A DNA stretch of 6,627 nucleotides from Tardiphaga sp. (GTDB lineage Bacteria; Pseudomonadota; Alphaproteobacteria; Rhizobiales; Xanthobacteraceae), in contig JAQGJF010000014.1 of assembly GCA_028290765.1 (NCBI GenBank), positions 1 to 6,627 on the forward strand. The letters are read 5' to 3'. The first letter of the stretch is position 1, and every line of letters begins with the position of its first letter. A program made the translations under genes and the position numbers. Shown piece after piece: positions 1 through 5,635 of this stretch. The notes beneath the pieces were generated by a model. The model searched no databases. It saw only the letters and a list, made by a program, of their open reading frames with translations, and was not told the origin of the DNA.

Positions 1-7
1 GATATCG

Positions 8-898
8 ATGGCCCAGCGGAGAGCGACCTTGGATTCTGAAATTCTCTATTCGGTGAGGGGTCCAAAATCCTGGACCACGATGACGTCGGAGGAACTCGCC
101 GCGCTGCTGAAGCGTACCGACGTGGCGCTGCTGCCGATGGGCGCGATCGAGCAGCACGCCGGCCACCTGCCGCTCGGCCAGGACAATTTCCAGATCGAGG
201 AGATCGTGCGCCGTGCGGTGCTGAAGCTGGAAGCCAAGGGACGCATTGCGATCTTCGGCCCGACCGTCCCGTTCGGTCCGATTTCCAATCTGCGCTTTCC
301 GGGCAGCATCGACATCAAGCCGACCACGCTGATCCTGGTGGTCAAGGAATTCTGCCTCAACCTCTACCGCGACGGCATCAAGAATATCGCGCTGGTGATG
401 GGCCACGACATGAGTCTCGGTGCGCTGATGGTGGCGGCGCGCGAACTGGCCAGCGAGACCGACGACGACCTCAAGGTGATCGTGCTGAACTGGCTGCCGC
501 TGATCGTTCAGATCCTACCGACGATCCTGGAGCGGCTGCCGGCAGAATTGACCAAGGATATTCCAAAGAATGTTCGCGACGGCCACGGCGGCATGGGCGA
601 AACCGCGCGGCAGCTCTGGCAGCATCCGGAATTGGTCGTGCGCGAGAGCATGAAGGACTATGTGCTCGAAACCGCGCCGATGGCCGCGCCGTTCGTCTCG
701 CCGATCACCTCGGGCGGCGGCGTCTATGCGCCACGCAAGACCACCAGCCACGATCCCGAATACCGCGGCATCCTCGGCTTTCCCTCGGTGGCTTCGGCGG
801 AAATGGGCAACGAACTGTTCGACGCGCTGGCCGACTGGGTGGCCACCGTGGTGAGCGAATTCTGCTACGGCGAAATGCCGAAATCCTACAGCTATTGA
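8..898 (+). CDS. Creatininase-family (creatinine amidohydrolase-like) metal-dependent hydrolase
   Basis: The 296-residue product matches the creatininase family, cytoplasmic metal-dependent hydrolases acting on cyclic or linear amide C-N bonds; known members include creatininase, the FAPy deformylase ArfB and the mycofactocin peptidase MftE. Visible motifs are LLPMGAIEQHAGHLPLGQD at residues 41-59, giving metal ligands E48, H50 and D59; VMGHDMS at 130-136 with H133 as the next ligand; and DGHGGMGET at 191-199, with H193 at the usual catalytic-histidine position and E198. Two motifs deviate: GHDMS replaces GHYEN or GHGGN, and HGGMGET replaces HAGExET. Length is normal for the family. The frame is open to the window edge, so translation could begin further upstream; another candidate is the ATG at 80, since the first 24 codons contain rare AGA/AGG and less G/C at third positions. 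The W22 plus 'MTSEEL' stretch looks family-like, which favours the longer form. It is first in an apparent operon with an ABC importer, suggesting hydrolysis of the imported compound. The substrate is unknown. Confidence 0.88.
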   Translation: MAQRRATLDSEILYSVRGPKSWTTMTSEELAALLKRTDVALLPMGAIEQHAGHLPLGQDNFQIEEIVRRAVLKLEAKGRIAIFGPTVPFGPISNLRFPGSIDIKPTTLILVVKEFCLNLYRDGIKNIALVMGHDMSLGALMVAARELASETDDDLKVIVLNWLPLIVQILPTILERLPAELTKDIPKNVRDGHGGMGETARQLWQHPELVVRESMKDYVLETAPMAAPFVSPITSGGGVYAPRKTTSHDPEYRGILGFPSVASAEMGNELFDALADWVATVVSEFCYGEMPKSYSY

Positions 899-900
899 TC

Positions 901-905
901 GGTGA
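901..905 (+). promoter_or_regulatory. Ribosome binding site of the NitT-type binding protein gene
   Basis: GGTGA lies five bases before the ATG at 911 and three bases after the TGA of the creatininase-family gene. It decides between that ATG and an in-frame GTG at 902, which overlaps this site and has no ribosome binding site of its own in a sensible place. Confidence 0.55.
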
Positions 906-910
906 ACCTC

Positions 911-1933
911 ATGTCTGCAAAACAACTTCTGCTTGGTCTGATTTCGCTGGCAGCGCTCTCCGTGGCGGCTCCCGGTCTCACCCACGCAGCCGAACTGGTC
1001 ACGCTCTCGACCGGCTGGGTGCTGGCCGGCGACAGCGCGCCTTTGGTGCTCGCCGACGCGCGCGGCTATTTCACCGAGGGCGGGGTCAAGATCGACATCG
1101 TGCGCGGCTTCGGCTCCGCCGATGTCGTCACCAAGATCGCGGCCGGCACCTATCAGGCCGGCACCGGCTACCTGCCGGCGCTGGTGCAGGCCATCGCCAA
1201 GGATCCGAGCTTTGACGCCATTGCGGTGCTGATTTCGTTCGACGCCTCGGCGGACGCTGTGACCGGCCCGAAGGCCACCGGCATCGCCAAGCCGACCGAT
1301 CTTGCCGGCCGCAAGATCTCGACGCAGCCGAATTCCACCTCCAAACTGATCTTCCAGTCCTTTGCCAAGGCGGTCGGCATATCCCCGACCTCGGTCAACT
1401 GGGTCGAGGTCGCTCCGGATCTGCTCGGCGTCACCGTCAAGCAGGGCCAGAGCGACGGCGCGGCGCAGTTCGCCGCCACCGCGAATGCCAATTTTGCCAA
1501 GCTCGGCTACGCGCCCGGCGATCTCTACCAGTTCAAGTTCAGCGACTATGTCGACAACCTCTACGGCAATGCGCTGATCCTGAAGAAGTCGTGGGCGGCG
1601 GCGCATCCGGAAGCCGCCAAGGGCGTGGTAGGTGCCTATGCCAAAGGCCTGATCGACGCCAAGAAGGACCCGAAGGCCGCCATCGACGCGCTGATGGCGC
1701 GCGAACCGCTGCTGACCCGCACCGCCGAGGAGATTTCGCTCGATTACTCCAACGAGAACTACTATTTCACCAAGCGAGTGATCGAGAAGGGCGTCGCCTA
1801 CCAGAACGAAGCCGATGTCACCAAGTTCATCAGCCTGCTGGTCGAGCCGTTCAGCCTGCAACGGGTTCCGGAAGCCAAGGAAGTCTATACCGACGCCTAT
1901 CTGCCGAAAGCCGACGAGCGTAACTTGAAGTAA
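911..1933 (+). CDS. NitT/TauT-type (SsuA/THI5-like) ABC transporter substrate-binding protein
   Basis: The 340-residue product is a periplasmic solute-binding protein that should deliver its ligand to the ABC transporter encoded by the next two genes. A Sec signal peptide is clear: K4, then a hydrophobic stretch at residues 6-20, and likely cleavage after A26 or A27 (THA|A or HAA|E). The mature protein follows the SsuA/THI5-like pattern. It has a first strand and helix with 'PLVLADARGYFTEGGVKIDIV' at about 44-64, a 'GFGSADVVTKIAAGTYQAG' segment at 66-84 and a 'KPTDLAGRKIS' segment that opens the second lobe. Family ligands include aliphatic sulfonates, taurine, nitrate and pyrimidine thiamine precursors, so the fold does not fix the ligand. 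I chose the ATG at 911 because GGTGA precedes it at good spacing; a GTG at 902 would add only three residues. It starts 12 bases after the creatininase-family gene, so co-transcription and a related substrate are likely. Confidence 0.92.
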   Translation: MSAKQLLLGLISLAALSVAAPGLTHAAELVTLSTGWVLAGDSAPLVLADARGYFTEGGVKIDIVRGFGSADVVTKIAAGTYQAGTGYLPALVQAIAKDPSFDAIAVLISFDASADAVTGPKATGIAKPTDLAGRKISTQPNSTSKLIFQSFAKAVGISPTSVNWVEVAPDLLGVTVKQGQSDGAAQFAATANANFAKLGYAPGDLYQFKFSDYVDNLYGNALILKKSWAAAHPEAAKGVVGAYAKGLIDAKKDPKAAIDALMAREPLLTRTAEEISLDYSNENYYFTKRVIEKGVAYQNEADVTKFISLLVEPFSLQRVPEAKEVYTDAYLPKADERNLK

Positions 1934-1967
1934 GGGGCTTCACCCGGCGGCCTCGCTGGAATGACGG

Positions 1968-2756
1968 ATGCGGACCACGGAGAAAGCGTCGTTGGCGGTT
2001 GAGACGCTGTACCAGGCCCGCGCCCTCGAATTTGTCTATCCCGCCAAGGAGGGCGATGCGGTCACGGCCCTGACCGCGATCGACTTCGACATCCGCAAGG
2101 GCGAATTTCTGTCGATCGTCGGTCCCAGCGGCTGCGGCAAGACCAGCCTGATGAAGCTCTTGACCGGGCTGCAGCACCCCACCGCCGGCACGCTCACATT
2201 CCGTGACCGGGCCTTCGACAAGCCCCCGCCGGGCATCGGCATGGCGTTCCAGGATTCGCTGCTGCTGCCGTGGCGCAGCGTGCTCGACAATATCCTGCTG
2301 CCGGTCGAGATCCTGCATCGGCCGCGCGCCGCCTATCTCGACAAGGCCCGCGAATTGCTCGCGACCGTCGGCCTGACCGGCGCCGAGGGGCGAAACATCT
2401 GGGAATTGTCCGGCGGCATGCGCCAGCGCGTCAGCCTGTGCCGCGCGCTGATCGCGGACCCGGAAGTGCTGCTGCTCGACGAACCATTCGCCGCGCTCGA
2501 TGCCTTCACCCGCGAGGAATTATGGCTGGTGCTGCAGGAGCTGCAGGCCAAGACCGGCAGCACCATGGTGCTGATCACGCATCAGCTGAGCGAGGCGGTG
2601 TTCCTGTCCGACCGCGTCATCGTGCTGTCGCGACGACCGGGGACCATCGTCCATGAGGAGACGATCGACCTGCCGAAGCCGCGCAGCCGCGCCGATGCCT
2701 ATACGCCGGAATTCATCGCCTTTGCCAACCGGCTTCGCCTGAAGATCGATCACTGA
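1968..2756 (+). CDS. NitT/TauT-type ABC transporter ATP-binding protein
   Basis: The 262-residue product is a single-domain ABC ATPase that would bind the cytoplasmic face of the neighbouring permease and power import. All nucleotide-binding motifs are intact: Walker A GPSGCGKTS at residues 52-60, Q-loop Q95 in 'MAFQDSLLLPW', signature LSGGMRQR at 147-154, Walker B VLLLDE at 167-172 with catalytic E172, D-loop 'ALD' at 176-178 and switch H205 in 'LITHQLSEAVFLSDR'. The Q-loop context with 'LLPWRSVLDNI' and the SEAVFLSDR stretch are typical of the SsuB/TauB/NrtD group. The start is less certain: only a weak GGA-type ribosome binding site precedes the ATG at 1968, and the first 17 or so residues lie before the conserved fold. 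The gene follows the binding-protein gene by 34 bases, and its TGA shares one base with the permease ATG, indicating translational coupling. Confidence 0.95.
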   Translation: MRTTEKASLAVETLYQARALEFVYPAKEGDAVTALTAIDFDIRKGEFLSIVGPSGCGKTSLMKLLTGLQHPTAGTLTFRDRAFDKPPPGIGMAFQDSLLLPWRSVLDNILLPVEILHRPRAAYLDKARELLATVGLTGAEGRNIWELSGGMRQRVSLCRALIADPEVLLLDEPFAALDAFTREELWLVLQELQAKTGSTMVLITHQLSEAVFLSDRVIVLSRRPGTIVHEETIDLPKPRSRADAYTPEFIAFANRLRLKIDH

Positions 2757-3517
2757 TGCGCTCGTATAAACATCTCGTCGCAGAGGCGGTGCTGGCGCTG
2801 GCGCTGTTCTTCGCGCTGTGGGAAGCGCTGGTGCGACTAACCGGCGTCGCGCCCTATATCCTGCCGGCGCCGTCCACGGTGCTGCTCACGGCATCGGCAG
2901 TGGCGCCGATCCTGGCGCAGCATGCGCTCACCACCATCATCGGCACGCTGGTCAGCCTCGGCATCGGCGCCGCGCTCGGCATGGCGACGGGTCTCGCCAT
3001 CGGCTATTCGGCCGCCGTGAGCCGGCTGCTGTATCCGCTGCTCGGCGGCCTGCAGGCACTGCCGATGTCGGCCTTCATCCCGATCTTCGTGGTCTGGTTC
3101 GGGGTCGGGTCGGTGCCGAAGATTCTCGCCGGCGCGCTGATCGCGTTCTTTCCGATCGTCGTCAACGTCGTCACCGGGCTGCGCACCATCGAGCCGGATC
3201 TGTGGGAGATGCTAAGCGTGCTCGGCGCCTCGAAGGCGCAGATCTTCCAGAAAGTCGGCGTACCGCGCACGCTGCCGTATTTCTTCGCCTCGCTGAAAGT
3301 GGCGGCGGCCGGTGCCTTCATCGGCAATGTCGTCGGCGAGATGATTGCCGCCGGCAAAGGCCTCGGCTATGTACTGGTGCTGGCGACCACCAGCCTCAAC
3401 ATGCCGCTCGCCTTTGCCGCCCTGAGCATCCTTTTGATGATGGGGATGATCCTGTTTTCGGTATTCGACGTGGTCGAGCGCCGTGTTGCGCCGTGGGCGT
3501 TTCGCAACAAGTCGTAA
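2756..3517 (+). CDS. NitT/TauT-type ABC transporter permease
   Basis: The 253-residue product is an inner-membrane permease of the binding-protein-dependent type (BPD_transp_1 fold, SsuC/TauC-like); two copies would form the pore. About six hydrophobic segments are visible, near residues 7-27, 61-83, 94-116, 120-142, 180-200 and 218-240. The 'ILPAPS' motif at 35-40 after the first helix is usual in this group. The cytoplasmic EAA loop that docks onto the ATPase lies at about 148-170, with E151, G157 and P170 as its key residues ('WEMLSVLGASKAQIF'). Length is normal and the gene looks intact. The ATG at 2756 overlaps the ATPase stop codon, so the start is well supported by coupling. It is the last gene of the apparent four-gene operon; no convincing terminator follows before the next gene 74 bases downstream, so some read-through is possible. 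Confidence 0.95.
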   Translation: MRSYKHLVAEAVLALALFFALWEALVRLTGVAPYILPAPSTVLLTASAVAPILAQHALTTIIGTLVSLGIGAALGMATGLAIGYSAAVSRLLYPLLGGLQALPMSAFIPIFVVWFGVGSVPKILAGALIAFFPIVVNVVTGLRTIEPDLWEMLSVLGASKAQIFQKVGVPRTLPYFFASLKVAAAGAFIGNVVGEMIAAGKGLGYVLVLATTSLNMPLAFAALSILLMMGMILFSVFDVVERRVAPWAFRNKS

Positions 3518-3535
3518 CAAGCCGCAAATAGTCCC

Positions 3536-3565
3536 TTCCACAGCGCTCGGCCCCGCTGCTAGCAT
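3536..3565 (+). promoter_or_regulatory. Possible weak sigma-70-type promoter for the stand-alone binding protein
   Basis: Within the 74-base gap after the permease, TTCCAC (3536-3541) and TAGCAT (3560-3565) are separated by 18 bases and lie 27 bases upstream of the next ATG. TAGCAT matches four of six consensus -10 bases, but the -35 match is poor. This is a suggestion only; read-through from the operon is an alternative. Confidence 0.25.
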
Positions 3566-3591
3566 GCCCCGAACCGGACGCGGGAGCGGAC

Positions 3592-4572
3592 ATGAGGCGG
3601 CGTGAGTTCATCGGCGGCGCGGCGGCCCTCTCCGCCTCCTGGCCGACAACGACACGGGCGCAGCATGCCGGACGCCCGCGCCGGATCGCCGTCATGATGG
3701 GCGTTCGCGAAGGCGACCCCGAAGGCGTCGGCCGCCACGCCGCGCTGATGGCCGGCCTGAAAGAGCGCGGCTGGATCGACGGCGAGACCGCCAGGCTCGA
3801 AACCTACTGGGCCGGCGGCAGCATGGCGCGGATCCGCGAGATCGTGCCTCAACTCGTCGCCTCGAATCCGAACATCATCGTCAGCAACGGCACCGCGGTC
3901 ACCGGCGAGCTCCACAAGGCGACGCAGACAATTCCGATCGTGTTCAACCTGACCGCCGACCCAGTTGGCCTCGGCTATATCGAAACCATGTCGCGGCCCG
4001 GCGGCAACCTCACCGGCTTCATCTTCTTCGAACCGCCGCTGATCGGAAAATGGTTCGAACTGCTGAAGCAGGTTTCGCCCGGTGTGGCGCAGACCACGCT
4101 ATTGTTCAATCCTGGCACCGCCGGCTTTTACTTCAAATTCTTCGAAGGTCAGCCGGGCCTGGGCACAAGGATCAAGCTGGCGCCGGTACGCGATCTCACC
4201 GAACTGGAAGCCAAGCTCGCGGAACTCGCCGCCGTCAGCGGCACCAGCGTCATCATCCCGGCCGATCCGTTCAATGCGTCGAACGGCCCCGCGATCGTCC
4301 GGCTGGTCGAGCGTTTCAAGCTGCCCGCCGTCTATACCTACCGGCAACTCGCGATCGACGGCGGGCTGATGGCCTATGGGCCCGACACCTTCGCCGCCTT
4401 TCACCAGACCGCGGATTATGTCGATCGCGTGCTGCGCGGCGTCAAGCCGGCCGACCTGCCGGCGCAGGCGCCGACGAAATACCAGCTCGTGCTGAATCTT
4501 CAGACCGCGCGAAAACTGAACTTCACGTTTCCGCAGACGCTGCTGGCGCTGGCGGACGAGGTGGTGGAGTAG
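3592..4572 (+). CDS. ABC transporter substrate-binding protein, ABC_sub_bind (DUF534/TrpX-like) family
   Basis: The 326-residue product is an exported solute-binding protein of the two-lobe type 1 periplasmic fold. The N-terminus carries a twin-arginine motif (R3-R4-E5-F6-I7), then a short hydrophobic stretch and probable cleavage near A23 ('TRA|Q'), so Tat export is likely. Family-typical features follow: 'RRIAVMMG' as the first strand of the mature domain, 'AALMAGLKERGWIDGETARLE' (the usual 'GL.e.Gy..G.n...e' pattern), 'IIVSNGTAVTGELHKATQTIPIVF', 'DPVGLGYIETMSRPGGNLTGF' and a conserved tail 'ADLPAQAPTKYQLVLNLQTARKL'. The start is supported by GGAG at 3583-3586, five bases ahead of the ATG. 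No ATPase or permease of its own family is adjacent; such stand-alone copies are very common in Bradyrhizobium-like genomes. Characterised relatives bind aromatic amino acids, but I cannot assign the ligand here. It could use a transporter encoded elsewhere or act with the upstream one, though the upstream importer already has its own binding protein. Confidence 0.93.
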   Translation: MRRREFIGGAAALSASWPTTTRAQHAGRPRRIAVMMGVREGDPEGVGRHAALMAGLKERGWIDGETARLETYWAGGSMARIREIVPQLVASNPNIIVSNGTAVTGELHKATQTIPIVFNLTADPVGLGYIETMSRPGGNLTGFIFFEPPLIGKWFELLKQVSPGVAQTTLLFNPGTAGFYFKFFEGQPGLGTRIKLAPVRDLTELEAKLAELAAVSGTSVIIPADPFNASNGPAIVRLVERFKLPAVYTYRQLAIDGGLMAYGPDTFAAFHQTADYVDRVLRGVKPADLPAQAPTKYQLVLNLQTARKLNFTFPQTLLALADEVVE

Positions 4573-4585
4573 AAAGATATCCTCA

Positions 4586-4702
4586 CGTCATGGCCGGGCT
4601 CGTCCTGGCCATCCACGTCTCTACCTTCACCAACGCCGTCAAGACGTGGATGCCCGGGAGATATGCGCGAAGACGCGCTTCGCGCTTTTGCCGGCCATGA
4701 CG
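4586..4702. repeat. Nested intergenic inverted repeat (Bradyrhizobium-type mosaic palindrome)
   Basis: This element fills most of the 138-base gap between two convergent genes. The outer arms are a perfect 12-bp inverted repeat, CGTCATGGCCGG at 4586-4597 and CCGGCCATGACG at 4691-4702. Inside lies a second stem, 4603-4620 against 4642-4659, whose core CATCCACGTCT/AGACGTGGATG is a perfect 11 bp, extended with one mismatch and one G-U pair; its loop is about 21 bases. A third hairpin, GCGCGAAG/CTTCGCGC (4665-4672 and 4678-4685), sits in the right half. I recognise the 'CGTCATGGCCGGGC...AAGACGTGGATG' type as a dispersed intergenic repeat of Bradyrhizobium and Rhodopseudomonas; that is from memory, not a search. 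Its function is unknown; it may fold as RNA from either strand. Reading frames that run through it should not be taken as protein. Confidence 0.85.
4665..4689 (+). terminator. Candidate intrinsic terminator within the inverted repeat
   Basis: A perfect 8-bp GC-rich stem (GCGCGAAG/CTTCGCGC) with a five-base loop ACGCG is followed directly by TTTT at 4686-4689. It lies 93 bases after the stop of the DUF534-type binding protein gene, so it could end transcription of the rightward genes. The T-run is short, and on the minus strand the hairpin is followed by ATAT rather than a T-run, so it is a weaker candidate for the leftward unit. Confidence 0.45.
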
Positions 4703-4710
4703 AACGCTAA

Positions 4711-5634
4711 CTAACCCGGCCCCACAATCTTCGTACGCAGCGACATCAACCCTTCGAACGCAATCACCATGTCGTCGCCGGGCTTGAGATACAGCTCGGC
4801 GGCGTTGGGCTGACCGACCGCGACGCCGCTCGGCGCGCCCATGGCGATCAGGTCGCCGGGCTCGAACACGACGTAACGTGAAAAATGCTCCAGCACGTCG
4901 GCGATCTTGTAGAGATAATCGCCGGTATTGGCGCGCAGCCGGCGTTCGCCGTTGACGTCGCAGGTGACCCACAGATTGTCTGTATCGGCGACCTCATCCA
5001 TGGTCAGGATATACGGACCGACCGGCGCAAAACCCGGCATGTTCTTGGCGGTCCAGAACCGGCTGCCGGAGGCGACCTCGCGTTTCTGGATTTCGCGCGC
5101 GCTGATGTCGTTGGTCAGGGTGAAGCCGGCGATATAATCCATCGCCTCGGCCTTCTTGACGCCATGAGCTCGCTTGCCGACCACGTAGCAAAGCTCCGGC
5201 TCGTAATCGAGCGTGGTGATGTCGTCCGGCTTCGCCGCCACGTCGCCGTCGCCGGCCATGGTGGTGACCAGCTTGATGAAGCCGGTCGGCTCGTTGGGGA
5301 TTTCGGTCAGCATCTTGTTGGCGAGCAGTTCCTCGCGGTGCTTCTTGTTGTTCTTGCCGACGCAAAAGAACTTTGACGGATCGGGAATCGGCGGCAGGAA
5401 TTTGAGGCCGGCCGTGGGGCGGGCCAATCCCTTGGCCGCGGCCTGGTCGACCAGTGCCTGCAGCGCCTTCAACGTAGGCGCCCCGCTGGTGAGCGCGGCT
5501 TTCACGCTGGTGGCGGGCGCTGCCTGACGCAATGCGTCCGCGGCAGCAACGACGTCGACGATCCGATCGCCATGCACGATCCCGAAACGCGGCCCGTTAT
5601 AGGCAGACAGATCGACAAAAGTCGCCAAACGCAT
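4711..5634 (-). CDS. Fumarylacetoacetate hydrolase (FAH) family protein
   Basis: The 307-residue product is a soluble enzyme of the FAH superfamily, which uses Mg2+ or Mn2+ to cleave C-C bonds of acylpyruvates, or to decarboxylate or hydrate related oxo-acids in aromatic and sugar-acid catabolism. The variable N-terminal domain covers about residues 1-80. The catalytic domain has 'FFCVGKNNKKHREE' at 89-102, metal ligands E145 and E147 in 'DYEPEL', and D176 in 'LTNDISAREIQ'. It also has 'AKNMPGFAPVGP' at 196-207 with K197, and 'GDLIAMGAPSGVAVGQP' near 260-275. Two sites differ from the common pattern: GAP replaces GTP at 266-268, and the usual acidic residue of 'KsfDtF' is P200. The three metal ligands are present, so it should be active, possibly on a different substrate. 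The start at 5634 is supported by GGGAGG eight bases upstream. It follows the Bug-type binding-protein gene with one base between stop and start, so the two are co-transcribed. The exact reaction is not assignable. Confidence 0.93.
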   Translation of the reverse strand: MRLATFVDLSAYNGPRFGIVHGDRIVDVVAAADALRQAAPATSVKAALTSGAPTLKALQALVDQAAAKGLARPTAGLKFLPPIPDPSKFFCVGKNNKKHREELLANKMLTEIPNEPTGFIKLVTTMAGDGDVAAKPDDITTLDYEPELCYVVGKRAHGVKKAEAMDYIAGFTLTNDISAREIQKREVASGSRFWTAKNMPGFAPVGPYILTMDEVADTDNLWVTCDVNGERRLRANTGDYLYKIADVLEHFSRYVVFEPGDLIAMGAPSGVAVGQPNAAELYLKPGDDMVIAFEGLMSLRTKIVGPG

Positions 5635-5635
5635 T

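Noticed and set aside
515..1861. Long open frame of 448 codons on the minus strand, opposite the creatininase-family and binding-protein genes
   Set aside because: It spans two well-supported genes on the other strand, has a skewed Arg/Gly/His/Asp-rich composition with no recognisable fold, and is the expected by-product of GC-rich coding sequence.
1934..1950. GGGGCTTCACCC as a possible terminator between the binding-protein and ATPase genes
   Set aside because: The stem is only three or four pairs and no T-run follows; a stop here would also split a clear operon.
3509..3521. AAGTCGTAACAAG, identical to 13 bases of the conserved 3' end of 16S rRNA
   Set aside because: It straddles the last codons and stop of the permease gene, and the following bases do not continue the rRNA sequence or reach an anti-Shine-Dalgarno CCTCC, so this is a chance match.
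4050..4700. Plus-strand frame running from inside the DUF534-type gene through the inverted repeat
   Set aside because: Its first part is an out-of-frame reading of the binding-protein gene, and its tail ('VMAGLVLAIHV...') is the translation of the intergenic repeat, a known source of false proteins.
4583..4972. Minus-strand frame covering the repeat and the end of the FAH-family gene
   Set aside because: It reads the FAH gene out of frame and then translates the palindrome ('ARTSPAMT'); there is no independent support.
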